Shown here piece by piece: positions 1 through 6,626 of a DNA stretch of 8,356 nt (its first letter is position 1; every line of letters starts with the position of its first letter). The translations under genes and the position numbers were made by a program. The notes beneath the pieces were generated by a model. That model did no database searches, had not been told where the DNA came from, and saw only the letters and a program-made list of their open reading frames with translations. Source of the stretch: Rhodospirillales bacterium (lineage in GTDB: Bacteria; Pseudomonadota; Alphaproteobacteria; Rhodospirillales; Magnetospirillaceae); contig JASHSH010000414.1 in NCBI GenBank assembly GCA_030040955.1, positions 1-8,356 on the forward strand, in the 5' to 3' direction.

Positions 1-1
1 G

Positions 2-256
2 CTGCCGCCCGGCGGGAAGCTGGTCTACGCCGTCTGCTCGCTCCAGCCCGAGGAGGGCGAGGAACGCATCCGGGCGCTGCTGGAGTCGGGCGCGCCGCTG
101 CGCCGCCTCCCCGTCCGCGCCGAGGAGGTCGGCGGGCTGGCCGAACTGGTGACGCCGGCGGGCGATTTGCGCACCATGCCCTTCCACCTTGCCGAGCGGG
201 GCGGTATGGACGCATTCTTCGCCGCGCGCCTGGAAAGGATGACAAGCCCGCGATGA
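2..256 (+). CDS. RsmB/NOP-family RNA (cytosine-5-)methyltransferase, C-terminal part only
   Basis: The gene enters from the left edge; only its last 84 codons are visible. Members of this family transfer a methyl group from S-adenosylmethionine to C5 of a cytosine in RNA, usually 16S rRNA, in the cytoplasm. The visible segment reads LPPGGKLVYAVCSLQPEEGEE, which matches motif VI of the family (usually Y-x-T-C-S-x-x-x-E-E-N/E). The Cys at visible residue 12 (bases 35-37) would be the nucleophile that attacks C6 of the target base. The end, GMDAFFAARLERM, matches the usual GFF-A-L ending of RsmB/RsmF proteins. The stop TGA (254-256) shares four bases (ATGA) with the next start, so the two genes are probably translationally coupled. 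The catalytic domain and any NusB-like N-terminal domain lie outside the window, so RsmB, RsmF and other NOP-type paralogues cannot be told apart. Confidence 0.88.
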   Translation: MPPGGKLVYAVCSLQPEEGEERIRALLESGAPLRRLPVRAEEVGGLAELVTPAGDLRTMPFHLAERGGMDAFFAARLERMTSPR

Positions 257-804
257 CCGCCCGCCGCTTCGTCCTGCTCGACCGCGACGGGACGCTCAAC
301 ATCGAGCGCCACTACATCTCCGATCCCGACCTGGTCGAACTCTATCCCGGCGCGGGCGCGGCGTTGCGGGAGTTGCGCGCGAAGGGCTTCGGCCTCGCCG
401 TGGTGACCAACCAGTCGGGCATCGCGCGCGGGCTGATCCGGCCCGACCAGCTCGAGCGCGTGCATGCGAGGCTCGCGGAACTGCTCGAAGCGGAAGGCGT
501 GACGCTCGACGGCATCTATGTCTGCCCGCACGGGCCGGACAGCGACTGCGACTGCCGCAAGCCCCGGCCGGGCCTGGTCGCGCAAGCGGTGCGCGATTTC
601 GGCTTCGCGCCGGCGGATTCGTTCGTGATCGGCGACAAGGGCATCGACATCGATCTCGGGCGCGGCGTGGGCGCGGCGACCGTGCTGGTGCGCAGCGGCT
701 ACGGGCGCGAGACCGAGGCGAAGAAGCTCGCCAGCCCCGACCATGTCGCCGACGATCTGGCCGGGGCCGCGGCCTGGATCGCCGAGCGGGCCCTGCATCC
801 GTGA
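253..804 (+). CDS. gmhB: HAD-family D-glycero-D-manno-heptose 1,7-bisphosphate 7-phosphatase (GmhB-like)
   Basis: This 183-residue HAD phosphatase probably removes the 7-phosphate from heptose 1,7-bisphosphate on the way to ADP-heptose or GDP-heptose for LPS core, in the cytoplasm. HAD motif I is DRDGTLN (D10 nucleophile, D12 acid/base), motif II is TNQSGIARG (T52-G60), motif III is the Lys of CRKPRPG (K103) and motif IV is IGDKGID (D128, D132). The zinc-binding loop typical of GmhB and of the HisB N-terminal domain is intact: C91-P-H93 and C99-D-C101. Length is normal for GmhB (about 180-190 aa). The ATG at 253 overlaps the upstream stop (ATGA); GGAAAGGAT at 231-239 is a possible, slightly distant ribosome binding site. 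The alternative is histidinol-phosphate phosphatase, which has the same fold; the two glycosyltransferase genes directly downstream favour the heptose role. That preference is inference from context. Confidence 0.82.
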   Translation: MTARRFVLLDRDGTLNIERHYISDPDLVELYPGAGAALRELRAKGFGLAVVTNQSGIARGLIRPDQLERVHARLAELLEAEGVTLDGIYVCPHGPDSDCDCRKPRPGLVAQAVRDFGFAPADSFVIGDKGIDIDLGRGVGAATVLVRSGYGRETEAKKLASPDHVADDLAGAAAWIAERALHP

Positions 805-1550
805 AGCTGTCCGCGCTGGTGGTGGCGCGCAACGAGGAGGCGCGGCTGGGCGCCTGCCTCGACAGGCTCGGCTTCGCCGACGAGATCCTGGTGGTGCTCG
901 ACCGCTGCACGGACAAGAGCCGCGATATCGCGCTCGCGCACGGCGCGCGGATCATCGAAGGCGAATGGGAGCGCGAGGGCGGCCGGCGCAACGCGGGCAT
1001 CCACGCCTGCGCGGGCGACTGGGTGCTCGAAGTCGATGCCGACGAGCATGTGACGCCCGAGCTCGCCGCCGAGATCCGCCGCACGGTGGAAACATCGCGG
1101 TTCGCGCGCCACCGCATCCCGATCGACAATTGGGTGGGGACGCGGCTGGTGCGCCACGGTTGGGGCGCCTCGTTCGGGCGCACCTCGTATCAGGGGCTGT
1201 TCCGCAAGGGCGCCAAGGAATGGGGCGACCAGCGCGTCCATCCGCGCCTGGCGTTGCACGGCGAGGAAGGCCCGCCGCTCGAGGCCCGGCTCCAGCACTA
1301 TGTCGACCGCTCCATCTCGGACATGATCCGCCGCTTCGACAACTACACGACCGCGCGCGCGAAGGATTTGCGCGAATCGGGCGATATCGGCTCGGGGCCG
1401 GCGAATGCGCGGCGCGTGTTCAGCCGGTTCCTCAAATGTTATGTCGGGCGGTCGGGCTGGCGCGAGGGCGGGCACGGGTTCCTGATCGCGCTGCTGGCGG
1501 GACTCTATCCGCTGGTCTCGTATCTCAAGGCGAAGTACGACGAGAAGTGA
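801..1550 (+). CDS. Glycosyltransferase family 2 (WaaE/KdtX-like)
   Basis: This 249-residue GT-A fold enzyme would transfer a sugar from a nucleotide-sugar donor to a growing glycan at the cytoplasmic face of the inner membrane. The N-terminus LSALVVARNEEARLGACLDR is the GT2 opening strand and the 'RNE' donor-binding region. ILVVLDRCTDKS (about 29-40) holds the first conserved Asp, and LEVDADEHV carries the DxD metal-binding motif (D79, D81). The pattern LDRCTDKS...EWEREGGRRNAG resembles the WaaE/KdtX group, which adds a hexose to the LPS inner core. The last 30 residues include a hydrophobic stretch (about 224-242), possibly for membrane association. The start is GTG at 801, overlapping the gmhB stop as GTGA; the reading frame, the family N-terminus and the overlap all agree on it. 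The exact sugar and acceptor cannot be read from the sequence. Confidence 0.88.
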   Translation: MKLSALVVARNEEARLGACLDRLGFADEILVVLDRCTDKSRDIALAHGARIIEGEWEREGGRRNAGIHACAGDWVLEVDADEHVTPELAAEIRRTVETSRFARHRIPIDNWVGTRLVRHGWGASFGRTSYQGLFRKGAKEWGDQRVHPRLALHGEEGPPLEARLQHYVDRSISDMIRRFDNYTTARAKDLRESGDIGSGPANARRVFSRFLKCYVGRSGWREGGHGFLIALLAGLYPLVSYLKAKYDEK

Positions 1551-2581
1551 GCCTCGCGATCGTCATGGCCGACGACGGCATCGCCTTCGACGGCAAGGCG
1601 AAGGACGAACTTGCGTTGGGCGGCGCCGAGACCGCCTTCGCCGAGCTGGCCGAGGCCCTCGCCGGGCGCGGCCACCGGGTCGCCGCCTACAGCCGCTGCC
1701 GCGAGCCGCTGGAATGGAAGGGCGTGCGCTGGACGCCGCTCGAGTTCGGCCTGCCGCGCGCCGCCGATCTTTATATCGCCAACCGCTCCTGGCGGCTGAT
1801 CGAGGCCTGCGCGGGCGCGCGCCGCGCGCTGTTCTGGATCCACAATCCGGCGCGCTACCTGCGCAAGCTCCGCTACCAGTGGCGGCTGCTCAAGCGGCGG
1901 CCGGCGATCGTGTTCTCCGGCGCGAGCCATCTTGCCACCTATCCGCGCTGGGGGATGGGCGGCGCGCGCGCGGTGATCCCCTACGGCGTCACCTCGGCCT
2001 TCCTCGACGCGCCCGAGCGATCACGTCCGCCCGCCCCGCGCGCGGTGTTCACCTCGAATCCGCTGCGCTCGCTCGACTGGCTGCTCGACATCTGGGCCGG
2101 CGACATCTTTCCGCGCGTCGCGGGCGCCGAGCTGCACATCTTCGCCGGCGCCCAGGTCTATGGCGAGGCGGGCGCGCGCAAGTCGATCGAGATCGAGCCG
2201 GTGCTGGAGCGGGCGCGGTCGCTGGGGCCGAGCGGCGTGGTCCTGCGCCAGCCGCTGGGCAAGGCCGCGCTGGCCCGCGAACTGCTCGGCGCGCGCGCCT
2301 TCCTCTATCGCGGCGATATCGGCGAGACCTTCTGCAACTCCGCCGCCGAGGCCCAGGCGATGGGCGTTCCGGCCGCTGTCGAGGACATCGCCTGCATGCG
2401 CGAGCGGGTGCGCGACGGCGAGACCGGCTTCGTGGTCCAAGGTCGCGATTCGTTCGCCCGCGCCGCGCGGCGCCTCCTCGCCGACGACGCGCTGTGGCTC
2501 GAAATGCACCGCAAGTCCTTGGCGTTGCAGCGTTCGTGGACCTGGACCAAGGCCGCGCAGGCGTTCGAGGCGCTGGCCTGA
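1547..2581 (+). CDS. Glycosyltransferase, GT4 / group 1 type (GT-B fold)
   Basis: This 344-residue protein looks like a retaining GT-B glycosyltransferase that would act with the preceding GT2 enzyme on a surface glycan. The N-terminal domain has the usual donor/acceptor signature LGGAETAFAELAEALAGRGH (G25-G26-A27-E28, then a helix and 'GH-V'). The C-terminal domain has the E-x7-E motif of GT4 enzymes, E260-TFCNSAA-E268, followed by AQAMGVP. I place the start at GTG 1547, giving VSLAIVMADDG; it overlaps the GT2 stop as GTGA, like the two junctions upstream. ATG 1565 (residue 7) is the only nearby alternative but would cut into the first beta strand. The same frame stays open leftwards to 743, but that part runs antiphase through the GT2 gene and is not coding. 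No close family name can be assigned. It ends 30 bases before a promoter-like element, with no terminator hairpin between. Confidence 0.85.
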   Translation: MSLAIVMADDGIAFDGKAKDELALGGAETAFAELAEALAGRGHRVAAYSRCREPLEWKGVRWTPLEFGLPRAADLYIANRSWRLIEACAGARRALFWIHNPARYLRKLRYQWRLLKRRPAIVFSGASHLATYPRWGMGGARAVIPYGVTSAFLDAPERSRPPAPRAVFTSNPLRSLDWLLDIWAGDIFPRVAGAELHIFAGAQVYGEAGARKSIEIEPVLERARSLGPSGVVLRQPLGKAALARELLGARAFLYRGDIGETFCNSAAEAQAMGVPAAVEDIACMRERVRDGETGFVVQGRDSFARAARRLLADDALWLEMHRKSLALQRSWTWTKAAQAFEALA

Positions 2582-2610
2582 GATTTGGACTCGCATTCAC
2601 GGTAACTATT

Positions 2611-2619
2611 TGATATAAT
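2611..2619 (+). promoter_or_regulatory. Extended -10 promoter element (TGATATAAT)
   Basis: Bases 2611-2619 read TGATATAAT, a perfect sigma-70 TATAAT box with the TGn extension, inside an AT-rich island (about 2602-2622) that stands out against the GC-rich surroundings. The hexamer 17 bases upstream (TCGCAT, 2591-2596) is a poor -35. TTGGAC at 2585-2590 is better but 23 bases away, so the extended -10 would have to carry the promoter. Transcription would start near 2626, giving a leader of about 58 nt to the ATG at 2684. Activity is inferred from the motif only. Confidence 0.62.
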
Positions 2620-2683
2620 TAGCGCCGCGGTAGAAATCCGCCCCGAGACGCATGTCTTCGCCCTCGAGAATGGAGTGGCATCG

Positions 2684-3394
2684 ATGCAGATCACGCCCGT
2701 ACAACAGACTCCGCTTCCGTTCGAGCCGGCGCGTCAGCAGTTGACGCCGCCGCCTCCGGTGAATCCCACCCCCGCGCCGCAGCCGGCCACCCCGGCGGTG
2801 ACCCAGAGCGCCACGCCCCAGGACAAATTCCAGCAGGGCGGCGGCGGGGGCTCCGGCGGCCAGTCGGGTTCGGCGGCGACCGACCAGCAGCAGCAGGCCG
2901 TCACGCAGCAGCTGCAAGCGGCCTATCAGCAGCTCCAGCAGCTGAAGCAACAGGCCTCGCAGGCGCTGGCGGCCGGCGATTCCAAGGCGGCGACCCAGGC
3001 CGCCCAGGAGGCCGCGCAAGTCGCCGTGTCGATCGAGAACATCACCGGCGCCGCGCCCGATGTCGGGCTGGCCGCGATCGAGATCGAGGTCCAGCAGATC
3101 AGCGCGCAGAACTCGACGTCGTCGCAGAGCTCGACGCCGTCGCAGCTCGCCGCCGTCGGCGAGCAGCCCACGGTGATCGACCTGGCCCGCGCCGGGCTGG
3201 GCACCGCCAACGACGTGGTGGATACCGCCGCCAGCGTGCCGACCCATCAGGTCGCCGACCGCCAGTCGATCAGCGGCTACAAGCAGACCGTGCTGCAAGC
3301 GATGGCCGGCGTGGAGGCGATCGCCGCGCGGCTGTTGGGCACCAGCGGCAGCGCTTCGGCCGGCTCGACCGCGACGGTCGACATCAGCGCCTAG
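2684..3394 (+). CDS. Gln-rich, Pro-rich low-complexity protein of unknown function
   Basis: I do not recognise this 236-residue protein. Residues 1-46 are Pro/Thr/Gln-rich and probably disordered. Residues 52-63 are a Gly/Ser linker (GGGGGSGGQSGS). Residues 67-120 are Gln/Ala-rich and should be helical, possibly coiled coil (QQLQAAYQQLQQLKQQASQA). Residues 140-154 are another Ser/Thr/Gln linker, and 160-218 look helical again. By my count Gln is 38 of 236 residues (about 16%), Cys and Trp are absent, and charge is net acidic. No signal peptide, lipobox or transmembrane segment is visible. The start is ATG 2684, preceded by GGAG (2672-2675) at 8 nt; a GTG at 2675 would add three residues but overlaps that site. 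It has its own promoter-like element upstream and an intrinsic terminator two bases after the stop, so it is probably monocistronic. Third-position GC bias resembles the neighbours, supporting real coding. Confidence 0.8.
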   Translation: MQITPVQQTPLPFEPARQQLTPPPPVNPTPAPQPATPAVTQSATPQDKFQQGGGGGSGGQSGSAATDQQQQAVTQQLQAAYQQLQQLKQQASQALAAGDSKAATQAAQEAAQVAVSIENITGAAPDVGLAAIEIEVQQISAQNSTSSQSSTPSQLAAVGEQPTVIDLARAGLGTANDVVDTAASVPTHQVADRQSISGYKQTVLQAMAGVEAIAARLLGTSGSASAGSTATVDISA

Positions 3395-3396
3395 AG

Positions 3397-3424
3397 GCTC
3401 CGCGCGCGGGGCGGGGCGTTTTTT
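3397..3424 (+). terminator. Rho-independent terminator after the Gln-rich gene
   Basis: GCTCCGC (3397-3403) pairs with GCGGGGC (3411-3417) as a 7-bp stem with one T-G wobble and a 7-nt loop. One G follows, then a run of six T (3419-3424). It starts two bases after the stop codon at 3392-3394. This is the textbook arrangement of an intrinsic terminator for the + strand and separates the Gln-rich gene from the efflux genes. Confidence 0.82.
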
Positions 3425-3447
3425 CGGCCGGGCATGGGTCCCGGCCG
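3425..3447. repeat. Perfect GC hairpin directly after the terminator T-run
   Basis: CGGCCGGG (3425-3432) and CCCGGCCG (3440-3447) form a perfect 8-bp stem with a 7-nt loop (CATGGGT). It abuts the last T of the terminator. No T-run follows it on the + strand, and on the - strand it is followed by A residues, so it is not a second classical terminator. It could be a backup structure for leaky transcripts, part of the control region of the downstream efflux genes, or a short intergenic palindrome. Confidence 0.6.
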
Positions 3448-3582
3448 GTGGCGTTGCGCGCTTTTCCATCCCATATATTGTCGTCGCCGGCCGGGGGCGC
3501 CCGCGCGCGCCTCGGGGGTATGTACCGCGCGCTCGCCTATTGCTAGCGTGCGGGAAGCGGGGCAGCCAGGGACGGGGATGCG
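3448..3582 (+). promoter_or_regulatory. Probable control region of the emrAB-like operon (weak evidence)
   Basis: This gap must hold the emrA promoter if the terminator upstream is effective. The only AT-rich patch is CATATATTG (3472-3480); TATATT at 3474-3479 could be a -10, but the nearest -35-like TTGCGC (3454-3459) is only 14 bases away. Further on, GGTA-TG-TACC (3517-3526) is a short inverted repeat that could be half of an operator. GGGG (3574-3577) lies 5 nt before the ATG at 3583 and serves as ribosome binding site. None of the regulatory assignments is strong. Confidence 0.3.
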
Positions 3583-4821
3583 ATGGCAGACAATGCGACG
3601 CCGGCGGGGCCGCCTTCGGGCGCGGCGCCCTCCCGGGGACCGGACACGGGCCAGGCCAAGTCCAGGCGGCGGCAACGCTTCCTGCTGTTCGGCGGGCTGA
3701 TCCTCGCGGCGGCGGTGCTGGGCGGGGGCTACTGGTTCCTCAACCGCAACAGCGAGACCACCGACGACGCCTTCATCGAGGCCGATGTGGTCTCGGTGGC
3801 CGCGCGGCTCGACGGTCCGGTGGTCGCGGTGCATTTCGTCGATAACCAGCACGTCGACAAGGACACGGTGCTGGTCGAGATCGACCCGACCGACTACCAG
3901 GTGGCGCTCGATTCGGCCAACGCGCAGCTCGCCAACGCGCTCGCGCAGCAGCGCGCCGCGCAGAACGATCTCGACCTCACTCGCATCACCGCCGCCGCCA
4001 ATCTGGAGCAGGCGCGGCACGCGCTCGACGAGGCGCAGCACCAGGTGGGGGTGGCGCGCCAGCAGGCCGACGCGCAAGAGGCCGACTCGGCGCGCTACGG
4101 CTCCGACGTCAAGCGCTACTCCGACCTGGTCAAGACCGACGACGCCTCGCGCCAGCGCTTCGAGCAGGCCGAGGCGGATGCGCGCGGCAGCGAGGCGCGC
4201 GCCCGCGCCGCGCGGCAATCGGTCACCGCCTCCGAGGCGCAGGCGGCGCAGGCGCAGGCGCGGCTTCAGGACGCGACCGCGGTGCCGCAGCGCATCGCCA
4301 TGAAGGAGGCGGCGCTGGCCACGGCGGACGCGCAGGTGCAGATCGCGCAGGCCGCGGTGAAGCAGGCCGGGCTGAATCTGTCCTACACCAAGATCCTGGC
4401 GCCGATGTCCGGACGCGTGACCAAGCGCTCGGTCGAGCCCGGCGACGTCATCCAGCGCGGCCAGGCGCTGACCAACCTGGTGGTCGATCCGCCCTGGGTG
4501 GTGGCCAACTTCAAGGAGACCCAGCTGGGGCGCATGCGCCCGGGCGCGCCGGTGCGCATCGGCATCGACGCCTATCCCTCGCTCTCGCTCAAGGGCCATG
4601 TCGAGAGCATCCAGCCGGGCAGCGGCTCGCGCTTCACCCTGCTGCCGCCCGAGAACGCGACCGGCAATTTCGTCAAGGTGGTGCAGCGCGTGCCGGTGAA
4701 GATCGTGTTCGACCAGCTCGACGCGGCGACCATGCGTCTGCTCGCGCCCGGCATGTCGGCCGACCCCGACGTCGATGTCGGCGCCACCCCGGCTCCGGTC
4801 CAGGTGGGCAGCAGCCAGTGA
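3583..4821 (+). CDS. emrA: HlyD/EmrA-family membrane fusion protein of a multidrug efflux pump
   Basis: This 412-residue periplasmic adaptor links an inner-membrane transporter to an outer-membrane channel. After a Pro/Ala-rich cytoplasmic head ending in basic residues (KSRRRQRF), one transmembrane segment (about 33-53) anchors it. The ETTDDAFIEADVVSVAARLDG stretch (from residue 58) is the EmrA signature and starts the first half of the lipoyl domain. Residues about 95-262 are Ala/Gln-rich heptad-like helices forming the coiled-coil hairpin. LSYTKILAPMSGRVTKRSV (from 266) is the second lipoyl half, and WVVANFKETQL plus the late TGNFVKVVQRVPVKIVFD segment are typical of the EmrA/FarA branch. 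Length is normal (about 390-410 usual). The start ATG 3583 has GGGG at 5 nt. The stop overlaps the emrB start as GTGA. Substrate is unknown: detergents, fatty acids, uncouplers or antibiotics are usual for the family. Confidence 0.92.
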   Translation: MADNATPAGPPSGAAPSRGPDTGQAKSRRRQRFLLFGGLILAAAVLGGGYWFLNRNSETTDDAFIEADVVSVAARLDGPVVAVHFVDNQHVDKDTVLVEIDPTDYQVALDSANAQLANALAQQRAAQNDLDLTRITAAANLEQARHALDEAQHQVGVARQQADAQEADSARYGSDVKRYSDLVKTDDASRQRFEQAEADARGSEARARAARQSVTASEAQAAQAQARLQDATAVPQRIAMKEAALATADAQVQIAQAAVKQAGLNLSYTKILAPMSGRVTKRSVEPGDVIQRGQALTNLVVDPPWVVANFKETQLGRMRPGAPVRIGIDAYPSLSLKGHVESIQPGSGSRFTLLPPENATGNFVKVVQRVPVKIVFDQLDAATMRLLAPGMSADPDVDVGATPAPVQVGSSQ

Positions 4822-6443
4822 GCGAGGCGCCCGCCGCCGCCCTGCCCGCCGCGATTCCCGCGCCGGCGGCGCCGGCCGCGCCCGACACCTCGCCCTGGCT
4901 GGTCGCGCCGGTGGTGGCGCTGGCCGCCTTCATGGAGGTGCTCGACATCTCCATCGCCAATGTCTCGCTCCAGCACATCGCCGGCGATCTCGGCGCCAGC
5001 CAGGACGAATCGACCTGGGTGCTGACCTCGTATCTGGTGACCAACGCGATCGTGCTGCCGCTGTCGGGCTGGCTGGCCTCGGCACTGGGGCGCAAGCGCT
5101 TCTTCATCTTCTGCATCATCGGCTTCTCGATCGCCTCGCTGCTGTGCGGGCTGGCGCCGAACCTGGGCGTGCTGATCCTGTTCCGCGGCATCCAGGGGCT
5201 GACCGGGGGCGGGTTGCAGCCGATGTCGCAGTCGATCCTGGCCGACAGCTTCCCGCCGCGGCAGCGCGGCATGGCCTTCGCGCTGTTCGGCATCTCGGTG
5301 GTGTTCGCCCCCGCGATCGGACCGACGCTGGGCGGCTATATCACCGACACCGCGAGCTGGCGCTGGGTGTTCCTGATCAACGTGCCGATCGGCGTGGTGC
5401 TCACCGTCCTGGTCACCGCGATGGTGACCGACCCGCCCTATCTGGTGCAGCAGCGCCTCGCCCGCCTCGCCAAGGGGCTGCGCATCGACTATCTGGGCTT
5501 CGGGCTGATCGCGCTCGGCTTCGGCTTCCTCCAGGTGGTGCTCGACAAGGGCCAGGAGGAGGATTGGTGGGCCTCGCCGATGATCCTGTGGATGTCGGCG
5601 GTCTCCGCGCTGTCGCTGATCGCCTTCGTGATCTGGGAGCTGGGCCAGGACGATCCGATCGTCGATCTGCGCCTGCTCGGCCAGCGCAATTTCGCCATTT
5701 CGAACGTGCTGATGTTCGTGCTCGGCATCATGCTGCTCGGCAGCACGGTGCTGCTGCCCGAGATGGCGCAGCTCCTGCTCGGCTACACCGCGATGAAGGC
5801 CGGCGAGGTGCTGACCCCCGGCGGCTTCGCCATCATGGCGCTGATGCCGCTGATCGGAAGGCTTTCGGGCACGGTGGACGCGCGCCACCTGATCGCGTTC
5901 GGCTTCGTGGTCAGCGCCTTCGCGCTGGTCAATATCGGCCGGCTCGACCAGCTCACCGACTACAACACGATCATGGTCGCGCGCATCTATCAGGGGCTGG
6001 GGCTGGCCTTCCTGTTCATTCCGATCAACACGGCGGCCTATCTCACCGTGCCGATGGAGAAGAGCAGCGCGGCGTCGGCGATCATCAACGTCTCGCGCAA
6101 CATCGGCGGCAGCCTGGGCATCTCGCTGGTCACCACCGAGCTTTCGCGGCGCAGCCAGGCGCATCAGAACGATCTTGTCGCGCACGCCTCCAGCCTGTCG
6201 CAGGCCTATCGCGACAAGGTGGCGGCGATGTCGAACATCTTCCTGCGCCACGGCGACCCGGCCCAGGTGGCGCAGTTGAAGGCCAACGGGCAGATCTACG
6301 GCATCGTCCAGCAGCAGGTGATGATGCAGTCGTTCATCGACGATTTCCGCATCCTGGGCGTGGCCGTGCTGCTGCTGATCCCGATCGTGTACATGATGCG
6401 GGGCGGCACGATGGCCGGCCGCGGCGGCGGCGCCGCGCATTAG
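4818..6443 (+). CDS. emrB: EmrB/QacA (DHA2) family 14-TM major facilitator drug:H+ antiporter
   Basis: This 541-residue inner-membrane transporter would export drugs or amphipathic compounds using the proton gradient, together with the EmrA-like adaptor just upstream. A Pro/Ala-rich cytoplasmic leader (2-25) precedes TM1. Motif D1 is EVLDISIANVSLQHIAGDLG (D43, N48), followed by the WVLTSYLV of TM2. Motif A is GWLASALGRKR (84-94), the motif B arginine is R123 in RGIQGLTGGG, and the antiporter motif C is APAIGPTLGG (164-173). A long extracytoplasmic loop (about 455-510) before the last membrane helix is usual for EmrB. The start is GTG at 4818, overlapping the emrA stop (GTGA), with GGTGGG (4803-4808) as ribosome binding site. 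The C-terminus is a short Gly-rich tail. No outer-membrane factor (TolC-like) or regulator gene lies in the window, so those parts must be encoded elsewhere. Confidence 0.93.
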   Translation: MSEAPAAALPAAIPAPAAPAAPDTSPWLVAPVVALAAFMEVLDISIANVSLQHIAGDLGASQDESTWVLTSYLVTNAIVLPLSGWLASALGRKRFFIFCIIGFSIASLLCGLAPNLGVLILFRGIQGLTGGGLQPMSQSILADSFPPRQRGMAFALFGISVVFAPAIGPTLGGYITDTASWRWVFLINVPIGVVLTVLVTAMVTDPPYLVQQRLARLAKGLRIDYLGFGLIALGFGFLQVVLDKGQEEDWWASPMILWMSAVSALSLIAFVIWELGQDDPIVDLRLLGQRNFAISNVLMFVLGIMLLGSTVLLPEMAQLLLGYTAMKAGEVLTPGGFAIMALMPLIGRLSGTVDARHLIAFGFVVSAFALVNIGRLDQLTDYNTIMVARIYQGLGLAFLFIPINTAAYLTVPMEKSSAASAIINVSRNIGGSLGISLVTTELSRRSQAHQNDLVAHASSLSQAYRDKVAAMSNIFLRHGDPAQVAQLKANGQIYGIVQQQVMMQSFIDDFRILGVAVLLLIPIVYMMRGGTMAGRGGGAAH

Positions 6444-6504
6444 GGGGGCTAGTTCGCCGGTTGTGTCGTGGCTGGGCTTGGCCCGGCACCCTTACACATT
6501 TTCT

Positions 6505-6600
6505 CGTCATGCCCGGGCCGGGCGAAGCCCGTGACCCGGGCATCCACGTGCGTGTAGCGGCATCTCCGTGGATGGCCGGGTCGAGCCCGGCCATGACGAA
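6505..6600. repeat. BIME-like composite palindromic module 1
   Basis: Two palindromic units face each other. The left unit pairs ATGCCCGGG (6509-6517) with CCCGGGCAT (6535-6543) and holds an inner stem CGGGC (6519-6523)/GCCCG (6527-6531). The right unit pairs ATGGCCGGG (6572-6580) with CCCGGCCAT (6586-6594) around TCGAG. The module begins TCGTCATG and ends CATGACGA, and inner arms CCACG (6544-6548)/CGTGG (6567-6571) also pair, so the whole block is one long imperfect inverted repeat. GGCCGGG-TC-x-AGCCCGGCC palindromes of this kind are dispersed intergenic repeats in alphaproteobacteria; that is from general knowledge, not a search. Confidence 0.85.
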
Positions 6601-6626
6601 GAGACAGAACCAGTTCGCGCCATTCG

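Noticed and set aside
743..1546. Long + strand open frame running from 743 into the GT4 gene
   Set aside because: This part is out of phase with the well-supported GmhB and GT2 genes, is Arg/Pro/Ala-rich and has no family motifs. The recognisable GT4 N-terminus begins only after the GTG at 1547.
3391..4599. 402-codon open frame on the - strand opposite emrA
   Set aside because: Arg/His-rich shadow of the HlyD/EmrA gene, with no recognisable motif; the + strand protein has clear lipoyl, coiled-coil and EmrA signatures.
4572..6440. 622-codon open frame on the - strand opposite emrB
   Set aside because: It is a GC-rich shadow: the translation is His/Gln/Arg/Asp-rich without domain logic, while the + strand shows a complete 14-TM transporter with all MFS motifs.
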